From Trileptium ribeirensis (Eukaryota > Nematoda > Enoplea > Enoplida > Thoracostomopsidae), in assembly GCA_030248225.1 (NCBI GenBank), contig JASANE010028581.1, positions 1 through 64,000 on the forward strand: 64,000 nucleotides of DNA, given 5' to 3'. Positions within the stretch are counted from its first letter, which is position 1. Each line of letters starts with the position of its first letter. Both the position numbers and the translations under genes were made by a program. The notes under the pieces were generated by a model, which did not search any database, was not told the DNA's origin, and saw only the letters and a program-made list of their open reading frames with translations. This document shows, in pieces, positions 1 to 11,364 of this stretch.

Positions 1-3000
1 CAGGACAGTTGACTATTAAATGCATTTGCTACAGACGGTGTCCGTTACAGTTATTCGCGCCAAATTGGTAGCTAAGGGGTGTGTACGCACACTGTCTAGA
101 AAAAATTTAATAGCTAAGAGTGTGTCTGCTACACCCTCGGCATTTGATTTACAGTATGGGTGTAATGACTGTTGAGACGGTAGGGTCGCGACTACAGGGG
201 GTCAAAAGTTCCAAACAGCGGGGACATTATAACGTGAACGCCGCATTATACCCCGCGTAGCACGACAGGCTGTATATATTTCTATAGCGGCGGTGGTAGC
301 AAAAACAATAAATTAATCTTTTGGAGTACGAAATAGTCTGCTAAATCCTTGAGCAATTTCATTTTTTTTTGCAAATCACCGGTAGCAAGGCGGCGCAAAA
401 AATGATGTCAGTAAACCCGACACCAGGCACTACCCTGGAGTAGGAATTTGGCCGACAACGCAAAAAACCTGTATCTTCATGGTAGAGTTTGATTCCCTGG
501 GTGAGTAAAGCACAGGCTCTTTAGTTATTAATTCACAAATGATGGCTAACCGATAGTGACGTCAAAATAAACACGTTGGTTAAATAAAGAACTACGAAAC
601 GTAAAGCCACCTCCAGCAAGGTATAGATCGCAGAGTGCGAGATAGCTAAACATTCATTGTTAAGGCATACAGTCTTTTGACAAAAAATCTCTATCAAGAT
701 AAAAGGGTACAGTATAATTATTTCAAGGACATGGCGTCGTCACGAATAAGGCCGAGCAGCGAGGTTCCGTTGTTGAACGTTTTGTGAATACTCATAAAAT
801 TGTATCGGGAATGTTTTACGAGATATTAATTAACCAGTGTTACTTATGAAAAATGTAATGTGGAACGTTCATCGCATTGACCCTAACAAGAACACTACTG
901 TGATTTATTAACAGCATATATTTACCATGAGCAATTGTTACTTCACATTGGTGTAGTCGCGCAAATCAGAGGTACGAGTTTGCCATACACAAGATTCTTT
1001 AAAGCTAGCAGTAGCGGTTAGATTAAAGAATGGACCTAACACGATCACTGTAGAGTAGGATAATATCACTTGTTATAGTGGTGTTCAATTCAGACTGTGG
1101 TAAAATAAGCCCACAATAACGTTAACGTGATCGGCTAATAATCTGCGAAATATTAGTGAGGAATGACTAAATATGGACAAAATTAATCTTTATCAATGTT
1201 TTCATAAACAATTTGGCAGCTTAATAGGCGATGATTAATCAACGATGTAGTTTATTATTATCTTTTTGGTGGTAGCGGAATGTCACAAAATTCGAAATAA
1301 CTGCGAAGGAGGGGTAGCATGTAGACAGCATAAAAGGGCACACGTGGCGTCTACAGACGAATACTTAATTTTACGACAACTTGCAAAACAATAAGTGGAG
1401 ACTCACACATAACCACAATGATACCCTGGTAATAATCCGGATCTTTTAATTGCATGAGAGACCGGAAGAATGAAAAGATCAACTTGGGTACAAATCTACC
1501 GCTTTAATATGTGTTTATTTCTACATGTTAAATTATACAGTATCCGCTTATTTCCCACTTCGTGCTCTCAAATCTAGATGCTGCGAGGGTTCCTCTTCAA
1601 TAAAGAGTACCTTAATAGGTAGTAATTTTATCCAGGAGTACCGTTAATTGACATTTACAATTGTAACACATTTAATAACTATAATTCTCAGGGAAAATTA
1701 CATTGGTATGTTTACTACTCAGGACACTTGAACATGATTCTGTCTTGAGCCAGGTTATCCAGTAATTATCAATAAAAGCATCATTTATTGTGCAATAATA
1801 TCATTGAGTACATAATCGAACACATTGGTGTGTCCAACACCTTTTTGTTAAACGTTTTCATTAACAAATTGTTATAATCAAATAGAAATTCTAATTCTGC
1901 GAGCTCCGGCGATTTTAACGTTACCCTTGACCGAAATTTTTGTCATAATTACCCACACCACTAAGCATTGTCAATGGAATCACTTCCCAGCATAAATTAA
2001 GGTAACTAAAACGTAACTAAATGCAAAATTTCTTCAAAGCTGCCGGAAACAAACTTTTATCGCTTTCACTACTCTGTGTCGTAAACTAAATGCCTCATCC
2101 TTCAAATAAGCATGAAACTAAGCTCCATAATAAATACGCGCCTATTCATAAATTTAAGTTTTCGCGTGCATTGCTCATTTTTTCCAAAAAAAATTCGAGG
2201 CGGTTATTCAAAGTACATTTTTCTGCAAAAAAATTATATATAAACCAGCTTGACGGCGGTGTTGAAAGGAAAAAAGATATATTAAGCTATTATAAAAAAC
2301 GAATAATCCATTATTCGTTGAATCGAACTTTTAGCATCAATATACGCCGTAAAATCAACGTTTGTTTGGTTACAACTGTAGCGAATCAACTTCACTAATG
2401 CGGTATAAGCAACACAGCTACTTTCATGTACTTGTTAATACATCAAAATAATAGATGCAGCCGCTGTGTTTGTTCCGAACAGTAGGGTCTCATGCCTCAG
2501 ATTGAACACAACTAGAACAAGAAGCAGTCGAAGTTTTATGTGTGTAGTGCACCAAGATGTGAAGCACTGCAACATTTTACATCGGGTTTATTGCTAATAT
2601 TTGTTAAAATCAATTGCAAAGCCGACTGATCTTACTTCACTCAAAGAAAAATTATATTGTTCTCGCACAAATATAACTTTTGGCGGCGTCTAGAAAATTT
2701 ATCGCAACAAAAACTATACCACAACGATTCAAATCTTGGTGCGATTACTGTGTCTTCGACATTAAAAATACATCTGGAATAGTTTCTATATTCTTGGCAT
2801 TTCACAAAAGCCACGCCATGTTCTAATAGGTTCGCAATGATTCTGGTCGTTCTGGTGCCGAGAGCTGTAAATTTCGTATTGTAGACAAAACACGAATAAA
2901 TCGACAAAAAACATAAACATAAACCGCGCAGATTTCTTTCTGAAACATGAATATATATATAATTTAAATACAAATGTATATTTTAAATACATTTATAAAA

Positions 3001-3950
3001 TTAAGAACTATGCGCTGAACCGACGTGGTTAGATATACTATATAAAAGATTGGGGTACTATGATTTGGAAATATAAAATTTAAGGAGTATTAGAAAACAT
3101 CCTTATGTTTCACAACGGCGTGGTCGAGTTTTCTAGATAAAGCGTATAACTAGATTATCGAAAGGACATATCTAATTGTATTATATTCTTATGGCCTGTA
3201 TGAAGCTTATAATGAACTTTGGCAGTGATAATTGGCAGTAGTGACCATTTCAATTCACGATCAGTCAGACAACAAAATTTCCGGCCGAGGCCCAACACTA
3301 CAGTGCTATAATAAACCATGCATTAACCGCCACAATATATTAAACTAACTCCAGTAACCACAAAGGTTATGTCCGTGATAACTATTTAATACTAGTAAAT
3401 AGCACCTATTTCTCAACATTATGTGTATGTCTAATGGTCGAGTGATAATGTTTGAGTAAACGCAATAATGTGGAAATTGTTTAATGTTATCAGTCGTGCG
3501 CTCGAAGAGGTCGTCCTCGGCAAGCAGCTTTCAGGCTATGGATTATTCTTTAGTTCAATTATGAGTGGTTTAAAACAGAAATATTTGATGATAAACAAAA
3601 ATTTGCGTTTTTTATGTTATGATCCTTAAAGAAGCCGGTTACTCAATATTAAACGACTATCGTTACTGAACGGTCGCACTGCTCGGGGCTGCACCATGCG
3701 TTAGGCCTGCCTCATCTCGCTCTGGTCTAAATGGATCCTCAAACTCTTTACGCTAGCCGGCGTTCAAATAAAAGTCAAAATGCTAGAGTATGATACGCAA
3801 AACTTCAGCCCAGGTGACTAATTAAAACAACGAAAATTAAAAAAGCATATAACTAAAAGAAGTCTGTTTCATGTCATGTAAGAAACATGAATAATTGATA
3901 ATCAATTTAATTGCGAAAATTGTTATAAAACGAAATTAGTCAGTTTCGAA
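1..3950. other. Intergenic, no gene recognised
   Basis: AT-rich sequence. The open frames here (for example 2,090-2,398 on the plus strand and 2,641-2,992 on the minus strand) are short, have no recognisable domain, and are rich in the Lys, Asn, Ile and Tyr codons expected by chance in AT-rich DNA. No tRNA, rRNA, clear repeat or transposon end was recognised. Confidence 0.5.
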
Positions 3951-3978
3951 AAACTAACATAATTGAAAAACCAAGTGT

Positions 3979-4291
3979 TTAGCATTTCTCTTGCCACTCC
4001 TCGTCATTAGCTAGAGCAGAGATAGCATCACGTGCAATATCGCCGCTTGGAATCTGCTCATAGCATTTTCTATAACGCGCTGGTATCACCGGTATAGGGC
4101 CACTAACAAGCGACATCAAATCCACTTTCTTTTTACTAGATATCGCCAATATTTGGCGATATGCTACTGCTGGAAAAGTAACGCTGCTTCGAGTTAAGCT
4201 TTTTTGCCAAAGCGAAACTTCTTTATGTATTTTCGTATATTCCTGTTTTGTAGAAAACCTGTCGGGGCTTCTCCTTTTCGTATCGAAAAGC
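3979..4291 (-). pseudogene. C-terminal fragment of DUF7869-like transposase
   Basis: Open frame of about 100 codons ending in TAA at 3,979-3,981, directly preceded by an intron-acceptor-like TTTACTTTTAG. It contains a KKKVDLMSL segment followed by a Pro-Ile-Pro stretch and RYRKCYEQI. This resembles the lysine-rich tail (KKKDLLxL...xxYxxxY) I recall at the C-terminus of this transposase family. It lies about 860 bp downstream of the core 5,153-5,833 in the right order and strand. The phase of the best donor after the core (GTTAGT at about 5,164) does not match this acceptor, so either the splice sites have decayed or an exon is missing. It is too short to be listed from a methionine start. The family assignment rests on pattern resemblance only. 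Confidence 0.45.
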
Positions 4292-5152
4292 CTAAAAGTA
4301 AATCAAAATACAAATTTTATAGTCAACCCAAGCGCAACTATGTATTTAAAGAAATGCGTAATCGTTAAGCGTAAAACCGATATTTTAAGATCAGGACCAT
4401 TACTTTTATTCATTAAGCAATACCTAACTAGCTTCCAGAATTCAAACAAAAATGTCTCAAAACCTGACTGCACTTCTGAAGCGACATGACAAAGTAACGT
4501 AAACATTAGTGATGATTATAAACGAACACGTTAGCGCCAGGGTTTGGAAGCAAAATACTTTGACTTATGTTTAGTGATAGGGTGAGACTTCGATAAGCAC
4601 TAACGTTTAGGGTAATGTTTGTGCGTATTCACGTTATAAAGCACGCACCACGTTGACCTACAGCCTGTCTGGAAGTGTCAGAAAAACGTTGTTTAAAACG
4701 CCATAGTCAATGGTTTAGGTTATTTTTAATGGTTTCCCTAGCTGATACTATTGTTCACACTATTCATTCCAGCTTAATTATGTAATATTAATAATAGTTT
4801 CTACACTAAAAACCCAATTATTTTACCATGACAAGACTATAAAATACTTTATATTCGACTCCATCGTTTACAGAAAGCTCAGTCAAACGACTTTTATTAG
4901 CAAGCCTGTCTTAGTTTAATTCGTTATTTTTAATTGTCCAAAATTAAAAACACAATTGGAAATTCTGGCAAATTAAATAAAGTAGGACTATAACCATCAT
5001 AAATACTGTTACAATTATTAACGTTCCAGTAGTACGCACGCCTCCTATATAGCTAATGTATTTTGGCACCCTGAAGCAAGGGTAAACGGCACCTAAGATA
5101 AACACAAGCCCAACCGTTATTAATGCAAAATGTGAAGGTTTAACTGCATCCA

Positions 5153-5833
5153 CTATCTACTAACTTTGATATTCATCCATTTCACGCGTTCCTCATCAGC
5201 ATCAACTTGTCGCTTGGAGATCAGTTGCTCGCCGTACGCCTTAAAATCAATGAAGTCAGCATGAGTCAAATGAATAACTAAATATGGCTTTTTACGCGTG
5301 CGCGCTGATTTCATAACTATTTGCCATTCGTCAGTATTGTATATTTCCTGATTTTTGGATGCCCGCGTAATCGCAGAATGTATTGAATCACACTCAATTT
5401 CCGAATATTTATGTTCAATTGACTCGATAGAGCCCTGGGCAAGAACTTTTGTCACAGCCGTTACGATGGCGACGATACGATTTTGTCCCCCACATGAATC
5501 GGAGAACATTCGCACATGCTGTACGTTTGGTTCCAGTTGTTCCGTGAGGTGCTTGAAAATACATGTGGTTACTTCGTTACAACCTCTACGACCCTCATAC
5601 TCCGGCCAATAATAGCAGAAGCCGTCACATGTGTTGGAATGATAAATGATGAGATTGTAAGATGACAGCTTCCGCTTATAGTAAAATGATGTCAGTGCAG
5701 ACTGTGGAGTTGACAGTACAGCTTGTAGGTCAAAAGTTAGTGATAAGAATGTAGAATTTTCCTGCCTGTTCAGCTCAACCATCTGGGCCTTAATGTTCCA
5801 TGATGCATTCTTCTGTTTCAGATGCTGAATCAT
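5153..5833 (-). pseudogene. Core of DUF7869-like transposase (RNase H-like)
   Basis: A 226-codon open frame. It shows FDLQAVLSTPQ (a likely first catalytic aspartate of an RNase H-like fold), then YYKRKLSSYNLIIY, and MFSDSCGGQN, a hallmark of this family in animal genomes that probably carries the second catalytic aspartate. Further on are H(T/S)HADF and a C-terminal VKWMNI. The Met used here is internal: similarity continues upstream through CVTC to about 6,170 but is broken by stops. The protein would act in the nucleus in DNA transposition. Ending just after VKWMNI fits a splice donor there, with the tail encoded at 3,979-4,291. Assignment is by recalled family signatures, not by search. 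Confidence 0.6.
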
Positions 5834-6170
5834 TTCAGGACTGTTTCTATTCGTGGTATTACACGTAACACACTGATCCTTTTCAGGATGATAAAAGCAA
5901 GATTAAATTCTATGTTAAACACTTCTTGTACAGGTATTACGAAAGAAGCGTATTTTCAACCGGTTGCAGCCGAAAATAGGAACGCCATTTATGAATGGCT
6001 TGAAACTTTTGACTTATTCGCGATACATCGCCGAAATCGACAACAACTTATCGAGGTAGCGCAGGGTCGAAGTAGATCTGCAATAATGAGATTCTATTGT
6101 TGCGTAACTCTTAATGTGGTGTGTAGCCTGCGTGAGCCTTGGGTGTCGTGGTTTTTCAGTAGAAAAGTTT

Positions 6171-8660
6171 TATATCTCGTGTGGTTAAATTAATTTAATT
6201 GTGGTTCATCTTACTCCCAATATGTTTATTAAACCATCAAATAATATTAAACAAAATTATACAATAAATTGGTGGTAGAGCCACTTACCAAGAATCCTCA
6301 CTTCGACTGACAGCAATCTTGTGGCAATTAAAATTGCTATGACTACTGCGCAGTCGCTTAAATACCCTAAGTTTCGCAATCCTCGAAATGTCATCTAGAG
6401 TCTAATTTTAGCTCAATTTTTGAAATGTTTTGAGCTAATTCTAAATTCCCAGAATCCACACCCATAAATGAATGCAATTTAAATTCCCACTTCACACTCA
6501 AAATCACACGGCAATGCAAAATCTCTTAAATAAAGTCAACTATACATGCAACAATAAATGGGAAATCACAGTACACTGGTAAATTTATTTTAATCAAAAC
6601 AAAAAGTCACAACCCTATGTAAAAATAGCACGACCGGATTTTGAAATCGACACTAAAATATTAATTTTTACATAGCCATGTGCCAGTAAAATCTTTGCTA
6701 AATCTAAATCACAAACGCTAAGCACATGCCAAAACACAGTACAACAAATTCACACTTATACACATTTTAACCAAACACATCACACACAAAACGTACAATT
6801 TATATACACAAACTTACAACACACCTTGCAGATATAAATTATGTCAAGCAGTTTGGTAACTTCGGTTAGTAATACCTCCGAACTTGTTTTTGTTCAATTA
6901 TGGGTCACAAAATTATGGTTAGAAGTTATTTACAGAAGTTTGCCCTGTAACGATCTGCACCCTCAACTTCTCCCTATTTGATAATATCGGGTCTCCTTCC
7001 TTTTATAAACAAAATTGCCTTATTTCTTACCTATAACAACCATAGGGCATAAACTATCGTTGCAAACATTTCGTGGGAAACTGAAGGTTTTGCGTCATCT
7101 GTTTATTACGTGTACATTTATGTATGTGTTGTGTATCTTGTTTACTTTATGCATACATTTAGTGTGTTTACGACTCCATAATTCATATAATTTTTGTATA
7201 TGTGCGAACCTGTTTGTTTGTCACTACATGTGAATCGGGTGTAGTATGTGTAACTGAGTATAAATCATTTTCGTTTGTAAATTGGTTGTTTTGCGTATTA
7301 CATATGAAGCGTGTGCATTATGTGTAATTGTTTGAAAATAGGATTAGTTTTGAGTTAAAAATTTTCCCAGCACATTACAATAGAATTTTTAAGCATAACA
7401 GAAATCATGTTAAAGTAGACAGGGGGATGATTTGGGCATATGCGGATTTTAATGCCAAATACTATAGGTCACCCTGTAGATTATCCATACCAAATTTGGC
7501 TTTAATTGGCCCAATCGTTAAGGAGTTACGTACCTCATCCCCTCGGTAATTTCTGGCCCTAATAATTTATTTTATTCTTAGAAATTATAAGTTTAAGAGA
7601 GTTTAAAACAATATAAAATTTTAATATTTGTGTGCCAGGGCTACAGTTTAGGTACCTATCGGATTTGAGTGTAAGCCCTGGGTGCCTTAACTATTACACT
7701 TACATTAGCGGAAATGTAAGTGTATTTCTGTTGGATTTTCCAAATTTTGTTTTGAGTTAGGGTTTCCGAGAATTTTATAAAAAGATATTCTCTAACGCGC
7801 AAATTTTCGTTTAAGTTTGGGAGCGGATTTCTCAATTCCAAGAATTTCTAATGCTTAACTGTGTAAACCTCGCTTTAAAGAAATTCCTAGGTTTCTGGTC
7901 CGGGATAAAAGTTTATTTAAGCTCATGCGCGCTAAGCTTAGGCAGTTCATTTTTCGCAATCGGCGGTACAAGCTGCTCGCAGAATTATCGAGAGTATTCA
8001 ATCGGAGCGTTGGTATATCGTGTATCGTGCGATTTGTCTCGTGTTAACGTAAGTATATAGTGCTTGTGTATATTATATATATGGTGCATTTAGTGTAGTA
8101 AAATAACGGGTGAGGTTGATGTGGAACTAATACTCACTGATAAAACCCAAGCATAAAAACTCGGATTATTTTTGATCTTGTCAGACTGTGCATACCAGCT
8201 TAAGTTAGGACTCACGCGGGCTACAGCCCAATGTCAATCCTAAAACTAAAAAAGCAAACCAAAATAACAAAAAAATAAAATAAGGTTAGGATGAGATCAG
8301 AACCCACGCCAAAACCCGTGTACAACTGTCTAAACCAGTCGACTACCGAACTTATTAAATCGACCGGACATATAACTATTTAAATTCACTTTACATGCAT
8401 GAAATATTGAAGTGGTAAACAAACAGAGAACGGTACATGAAAGAAACACAGAAAGCTTGTTTCCGTCATTTCTCAGGCTGTACACAATTTTTGATTTCGA
8501 CTATGTTAAAATTCATCAAAATCATGCTGAACCCAGGCTGAAATCGACTTCCCCAAGCTTAGTACACCGGGATATTAGATCCCTTACAGACACTAGGGGA
8601 ATGGGTACGTTATTTTAAAGACACTAATTTAATAATTACTTGAAGTTTAAGAAAAATCAG
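6171..8660. other. AT-rich spacer, no gene
   Basis: No coding signal was recognised. Small open frames at 7,015-7,233, 7,328-7,549 and 7,851-8,060 lack domains. A tRNA-like fragment on the minus strand at about 8,285-8,350 is listed separately. Confidence 0.4.
8285..8350 (-). repeat. tRNA-like SINE head (possible)
   Basis: Read on the minus strand, the segment has TCGACTGGTTTAGACAG followed about 25 bp later by GTGGGTTCTGATCTCATCC. These resemble a decayed box A and box B of a tRNA-type RNA polymerase III promoter (GGTTCGAATCC core). The spacing is compatible with a tRNA-derived SINE. No intact cloverleaf can be drawn by eye and no A-rich tail or target duplication is obvious, so this is tentative. 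Confidence 0.25.
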
Positions 8661-8666
8661 TTTTGG

Positions 8667-8741
8667 TAACATTAGGGGGAAGGTCAGTAACATTGGGGGC
8701 GCGTCAGTAACATTGGAGGGGTGTCAGTAACATTGGGGGGA
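8667..8741. repeat. Short G-rich minisatellite, about 20-bp unit
   Basis: Four imperfect tandem copies of a unit around GTCAGTAACATTGGGGG. The copies differ mainly in the G-run and the bases after it. It sits about 300 bp upstream of the retrotransposon remnant. Confidence 0.7.
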
Positions 8742-9069
8742 TCATTCATTTATTTTGAAGATTAGAAACACTAAATTTGCTTAGATAGTCGAATCGTACG
8801 ATTTAACGCCGCTACAGGTGGACTGTCGTGGCGACACTACGTCGCTACATATATACGTAGCGAGGAACTTGCACGAAGATAATGGAGTTTTCTGGAACTC
8901 ACTAGCTATGTATTTCGTCATCCACAAATGACGAGCACATTACGTCATTGACTGGAACATTCCAGAATGATCTTCGAAGACTATATAAAGCTGCGGAAAG
9001 CCGAATCACAAGGCCAATGACTGCCGTTCCAAGGACTCTACCTGCCACTACTGCTGAATTTCGGGTCAT

Positions 9070-9315
9070 TTGGCGAAAGTTTGCCAGAAGAAACAAGCTG
9101 CGGTCAGACAAGGATCCATGCAGCCGGTCAAACTCATCCACGATGTCAACGTGGTCAAGGGACAAGAATCGTTACCCAAGCTGGACGTTCCTGTCGAGAT
9201 TCAAGGCAAGATTTTCCATATGGAACTGGATACTGCAACGACGGGAAACTTCATTTCCAAGCAGCACTGGGAAGATCTTGGTCGCCCTACGCAGGACAAT
9301 TCTACCTTATGCTAA
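9070..9315 (+). pseudogene. Retropepsin-like protease fragment of gypsy element
   Basis: The frame starts in the last part of a nucleocapsid zinc knuckle (KVCQKKQ) and runs into an aspartic-protease core with MELDTATTGNFI. The usual active-site triplet is DTG or DSG; here it is DTA, which would not be expected to be functional. The frame stops at 9,313-9,315; the element continues in other frames with NLLGRI near 9,430. Confidence 0.65.
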
Positions 9316-9506
9316 GAATCTGCCAGCAAGCACAACATTCCGATCCTGGGAACATTCGCAAGCCGTGGTCACAAAGGAGTCTGAAGTACCCCAGTATATC
9401 CAATTTACTGTGTCTGAGATTCCTGACCTGAACCTGCTGGGACGGATCGCAACAAAACAATTAGGAATTTCCGTCGACAAAGCGCTGGGAGCCGTGCAGC
9501 GCTGTA

Positions 9507-9932
9507 ATGCCGTCTTCAGCCTTTACCGTGGAAACTGCAGTGGAGGAAGCCTACGAACAAGGCATCGCCAAAGAAGTCTGCGAACCCACGCCATTCAACA
9601 ACTGTGGAACCCCGGTGGTCCCAATAAAGAAGACTCCTCTTCCCGACCAGAAAAAGCCATGTCTTCGCATCTGTGGTGACTACTCCGTTAAAGTCAACCC
9701 GCAGCTGGAAGATCACCGACATCCTCTCCCTCTCCCTGAGGACCTCATTAGAAAACTGGGAGGCGGTTACAGATTCACCAAGATTGATCTGGCCGATGCC
9801 TACAACCAGATCAAACTAGCTCCACTAAGCCAACGGCGACTTGCCCTCAGCACACACAAGAGAGTTCTGCTACAGAAACGGCTTCCCTTCGGTATCAAAT
9901 CTGCACCCGTATATTTCCAGCAGATCAGCTAA
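9507..9932 (+). pseudogene. Gypsy reverse transcriptase fragment (fingers and palm)
   Basis: A 141-codon frame with CGTPVVPIKK, RICGDYS, a FTKIDLADAYNQI motif (first catalytic Asp of the RT palm) and LPFGIKSAP, the standard order for Ty3/gypsy RT. The frame ends just before the YxDD box. Translation in another frame then gives TAVYLDDILVSG at about 9,950-9,985, carrying the catalytic DD pair, so a frameshift lies at about 9,925-9,950. Confidence 0.85.
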
Positions 9933-10024
9933 CCAAGGATTTACCCGGAACTGCGGTTTACTTGGACGACATTTTAGTAAGCGGTCAGAACGCGGAGGAC
10001 CATATCAACAATCTTTGACGCCTG

Positions 10025-10399
10025 TTGAAACGGCTTGAAGACAAAGGACTCCGTTGCCGGCTGGAGAAATGCCAATTCGTCCAGCCCTACGTCGAATACT
10101 TGGGACACCTTCTGTCAAAAGACGCAATTGCCAAAGGTGCCAAGATCAATGACATTATCCGGATGTCGCCGCCTACGGATGTATCTAGCCTGAAAGCGTT
10201 CTTGGGCTCGGTACAGTTCTACGCCGAGTTCCTGCCACCGAGCTTTTCTTCAATCGCGGAGCCACTTCACGAACTAACAAAGAAGAAAGTACCTTGGAAA
10301 TGGGACGACAAACAACAGAAAACTTTCCAAAAGCTGAAAGACCTCTTGTCGTCGGAGATGGAAGCGAGCGTCCAATTGCCAACGTCTCGAAGATCCTGA
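10025..10399 (+). pseudogene. Gypsy RT thumb/connection and start of RNase H
   Basis: A 124-codon frame with RLEKCQFVQP, VEYLGHLLS, LKAFLGSVQFYAEFLP and WKWDDKQQKTFQKLK, the conserved thumb and tether blocks of gypsy elements. RNase H continues in another frame at 10,380-10,520 with SKILTDSQRIYS and KKAFAIVFGFNKFY, then a stop and FILVTDA. It is a shifted, interrupted relic. Confidence 0.85.
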
Positions 10400-10619
10400 C
10401 GGACAGTCAGCGCATCTACAGCAAAATTATTCAAAAGAAAGCCTTTGCTATCGTCTTCGGCTTCAACAAATTTTACTAGTATCTCTACAGTAGAAGATTT
10501 ATACTGGTTACGGACGCAGTAAACCCCTGCTGTATTCTTAGGAAGAAAGCAAAAGAAAACCAACGGGATTTGAAAGAAAATCTTTATTGAAAACAAAAAG
10601 TAAAAAAACAGTAAACGAA

Positions 10620-11346
10620 GAAAATTGACAGCAGTAAAGAAAACATTGAAGACATATTCGCGATACATCGCCGAGATCGACAACGACTTATCGAGGTAGC
10701 GCCGGGTCGAAGTAGATCTGCAATAATGAGAGTCCATTGCTGGGTAACTCATAATGTGGTGGACGACCCTTGCATGTCGCTCCTCAGGCGTTTTACTGAA
10801 AGGCTCGTGACGGCCTCGTCATATTCGACAGACGGTAGATTTTTTCCGCTGCTGTGAAATGTTTAGTGTCGTTAGGAAAGAACTCTGAGCCATACTCGCT
10901 GTCTATCAGCACCGTTACGAAACGAGAATAAGTTTTGAGTGTTTTAACGGCTTTTTTCTATTTAGTGCGATGACGAGCAACTGTGGCCGTATGCGACATT
11001 AAAAATTCTCTTGGTTGGGTGAAATTTTTGGTCCAAAAATTGCTCACTAGCTGCTCTCGCTACTTCGCAGAAAACTTTGTATCGCATTTGCAAGCATAGT
11101 TGCATGTAGATTTTTTAGGATAGTCTTATATTGACGCCTTGTTGCCCTATCTACATTCCTTTTCCATGTTTCTGGATCTTTAACACGGCGCCGCGACTTA
11201 ACTTTTGGTGCGTTATCGTCAATAGTGTCATCACAGTCACCATATTCGCTACTAAAGTCCGATTCGTCGGAATCTGAGGGAACCCTACGAAATTTAAAAG
11301 AAACACGTCGGTTCTCAATAGATTCAAATGCATTACCTATATTCAT
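10620..11346 (-). mobile_element. Partial DNA transposon copy 2, N-terminal half of the DUF7869-like transposase
   Basis: On the minus strand this begins with ATG at 11,346 and reads an acidic N-terminus (SDSDESDFSSEYGD), a basic patch (KSRRRVKDPETWKRNV), and then, after a frameshift, NYACKCDTKFS, FWTKNF and REFLM. Further on are TPEERHAR, HHIMSY, SHYCRS, RRYLD and SISAMYREY up to about 10,640. The last block is the same as at 6,010-6,130 (about 100 bp, roughly 90 percent identical by eye). The copy stops where the antisense of the gypsy element begins. Stops and at least one frameshift make it a pseudogene. Confidence 0.6.
11047..11346 (-). pseudogene. N-terminus of DUF7869-like transposase
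   Basis: A 99-codon frame from the ATG at 11,346 to TAG at 11,047-11,049. An open extension upstream has only a GTG start, so I chose the ATG. It has an acidic Ser/Asp stretch and a basic WKRNV motif typical, as I recall, of the N-terminus of this transposase family. After about residue 60 the frame departs from the family; the family sequence (CxxxCKC..) resumes in another frame at about 11,090, indicating a frameshift. Confidence 0.5.
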
Positions 11347-11364
11347 AATTATTGTTTTGAGCAC

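Larger units (their letters stand above)
3979..6170 (-). mobile_element. Partial DNA transposon copy 1, C-terminal half of a DUF7869-like transposase
   Basis: This minus-strand stretch reads as the C-terminal part of a transposase-like protein family common in invertebrate genomes (RNase H-like fold, DUF7869 type; family recalled from memory, not searched). The order on the minus strand is: a degenerate segment with a HHI..SHYCRS..RYL..SISAMYRE signature (about 6,170-6,010, ending in a stop), a CVTC motif near 5,850, the open core 5,833-5,153, an intron-like AT-rich gap, and a C-terminal fragment 4,291-3,979. Several in-frame stops show it is dead. A second copy of the family lies at 10,620-11,346. 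No terminal repeats or target duplications were found, so the element limits are unknown. Confidence 0.6.
9060..10560 (+). mobile_element. Decayed Ty3/gypsy-type LTR retrotransposon (gag end to RNase H)
   Basis: In order on the plus strand: the end of a CCHC zinc knuckle (GHLAKVC, about 9,063-9,085), an aspartic protease (MELDTAT, about 9,220-9,250), reverse transcriptase palm and fingers (about 9,507-9,930), RT thumb and connection (10,025-10,370), and the start of RNase H (about 10,380-10,520, LTDSQRIYSK and AIVFGF). The order protease-RT-RNase H is that of Ty3/gypsy pol. Reading shifts between frames at least four times and contains stops, so it cannot make Pol. Integrase, envelope and LTRs were not found; the sequence changes to transposase copy 2 at about 10,620. 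Confidence 0.85.

Noticed and set aside
8667..8741. Possible CRISPR-like array
   Set aside because: The short G-rich units are directly adjacent with no spacers, and the genome is animal; it is a minisatellite.
8902..9165. Frames 8,902-9,165 (minus) and 8,948-9,679 (plus)
   Set aside because: They lie across the gypsy relic in frames that do not carry the gag/pol motifs.
10267..10752. Minus-strand frame of 161 codons
   Set aside because: Its first third is transposase copy 2, but it then runs through the antisense of the gypsy pol region, so it is a chimera and not one gene.
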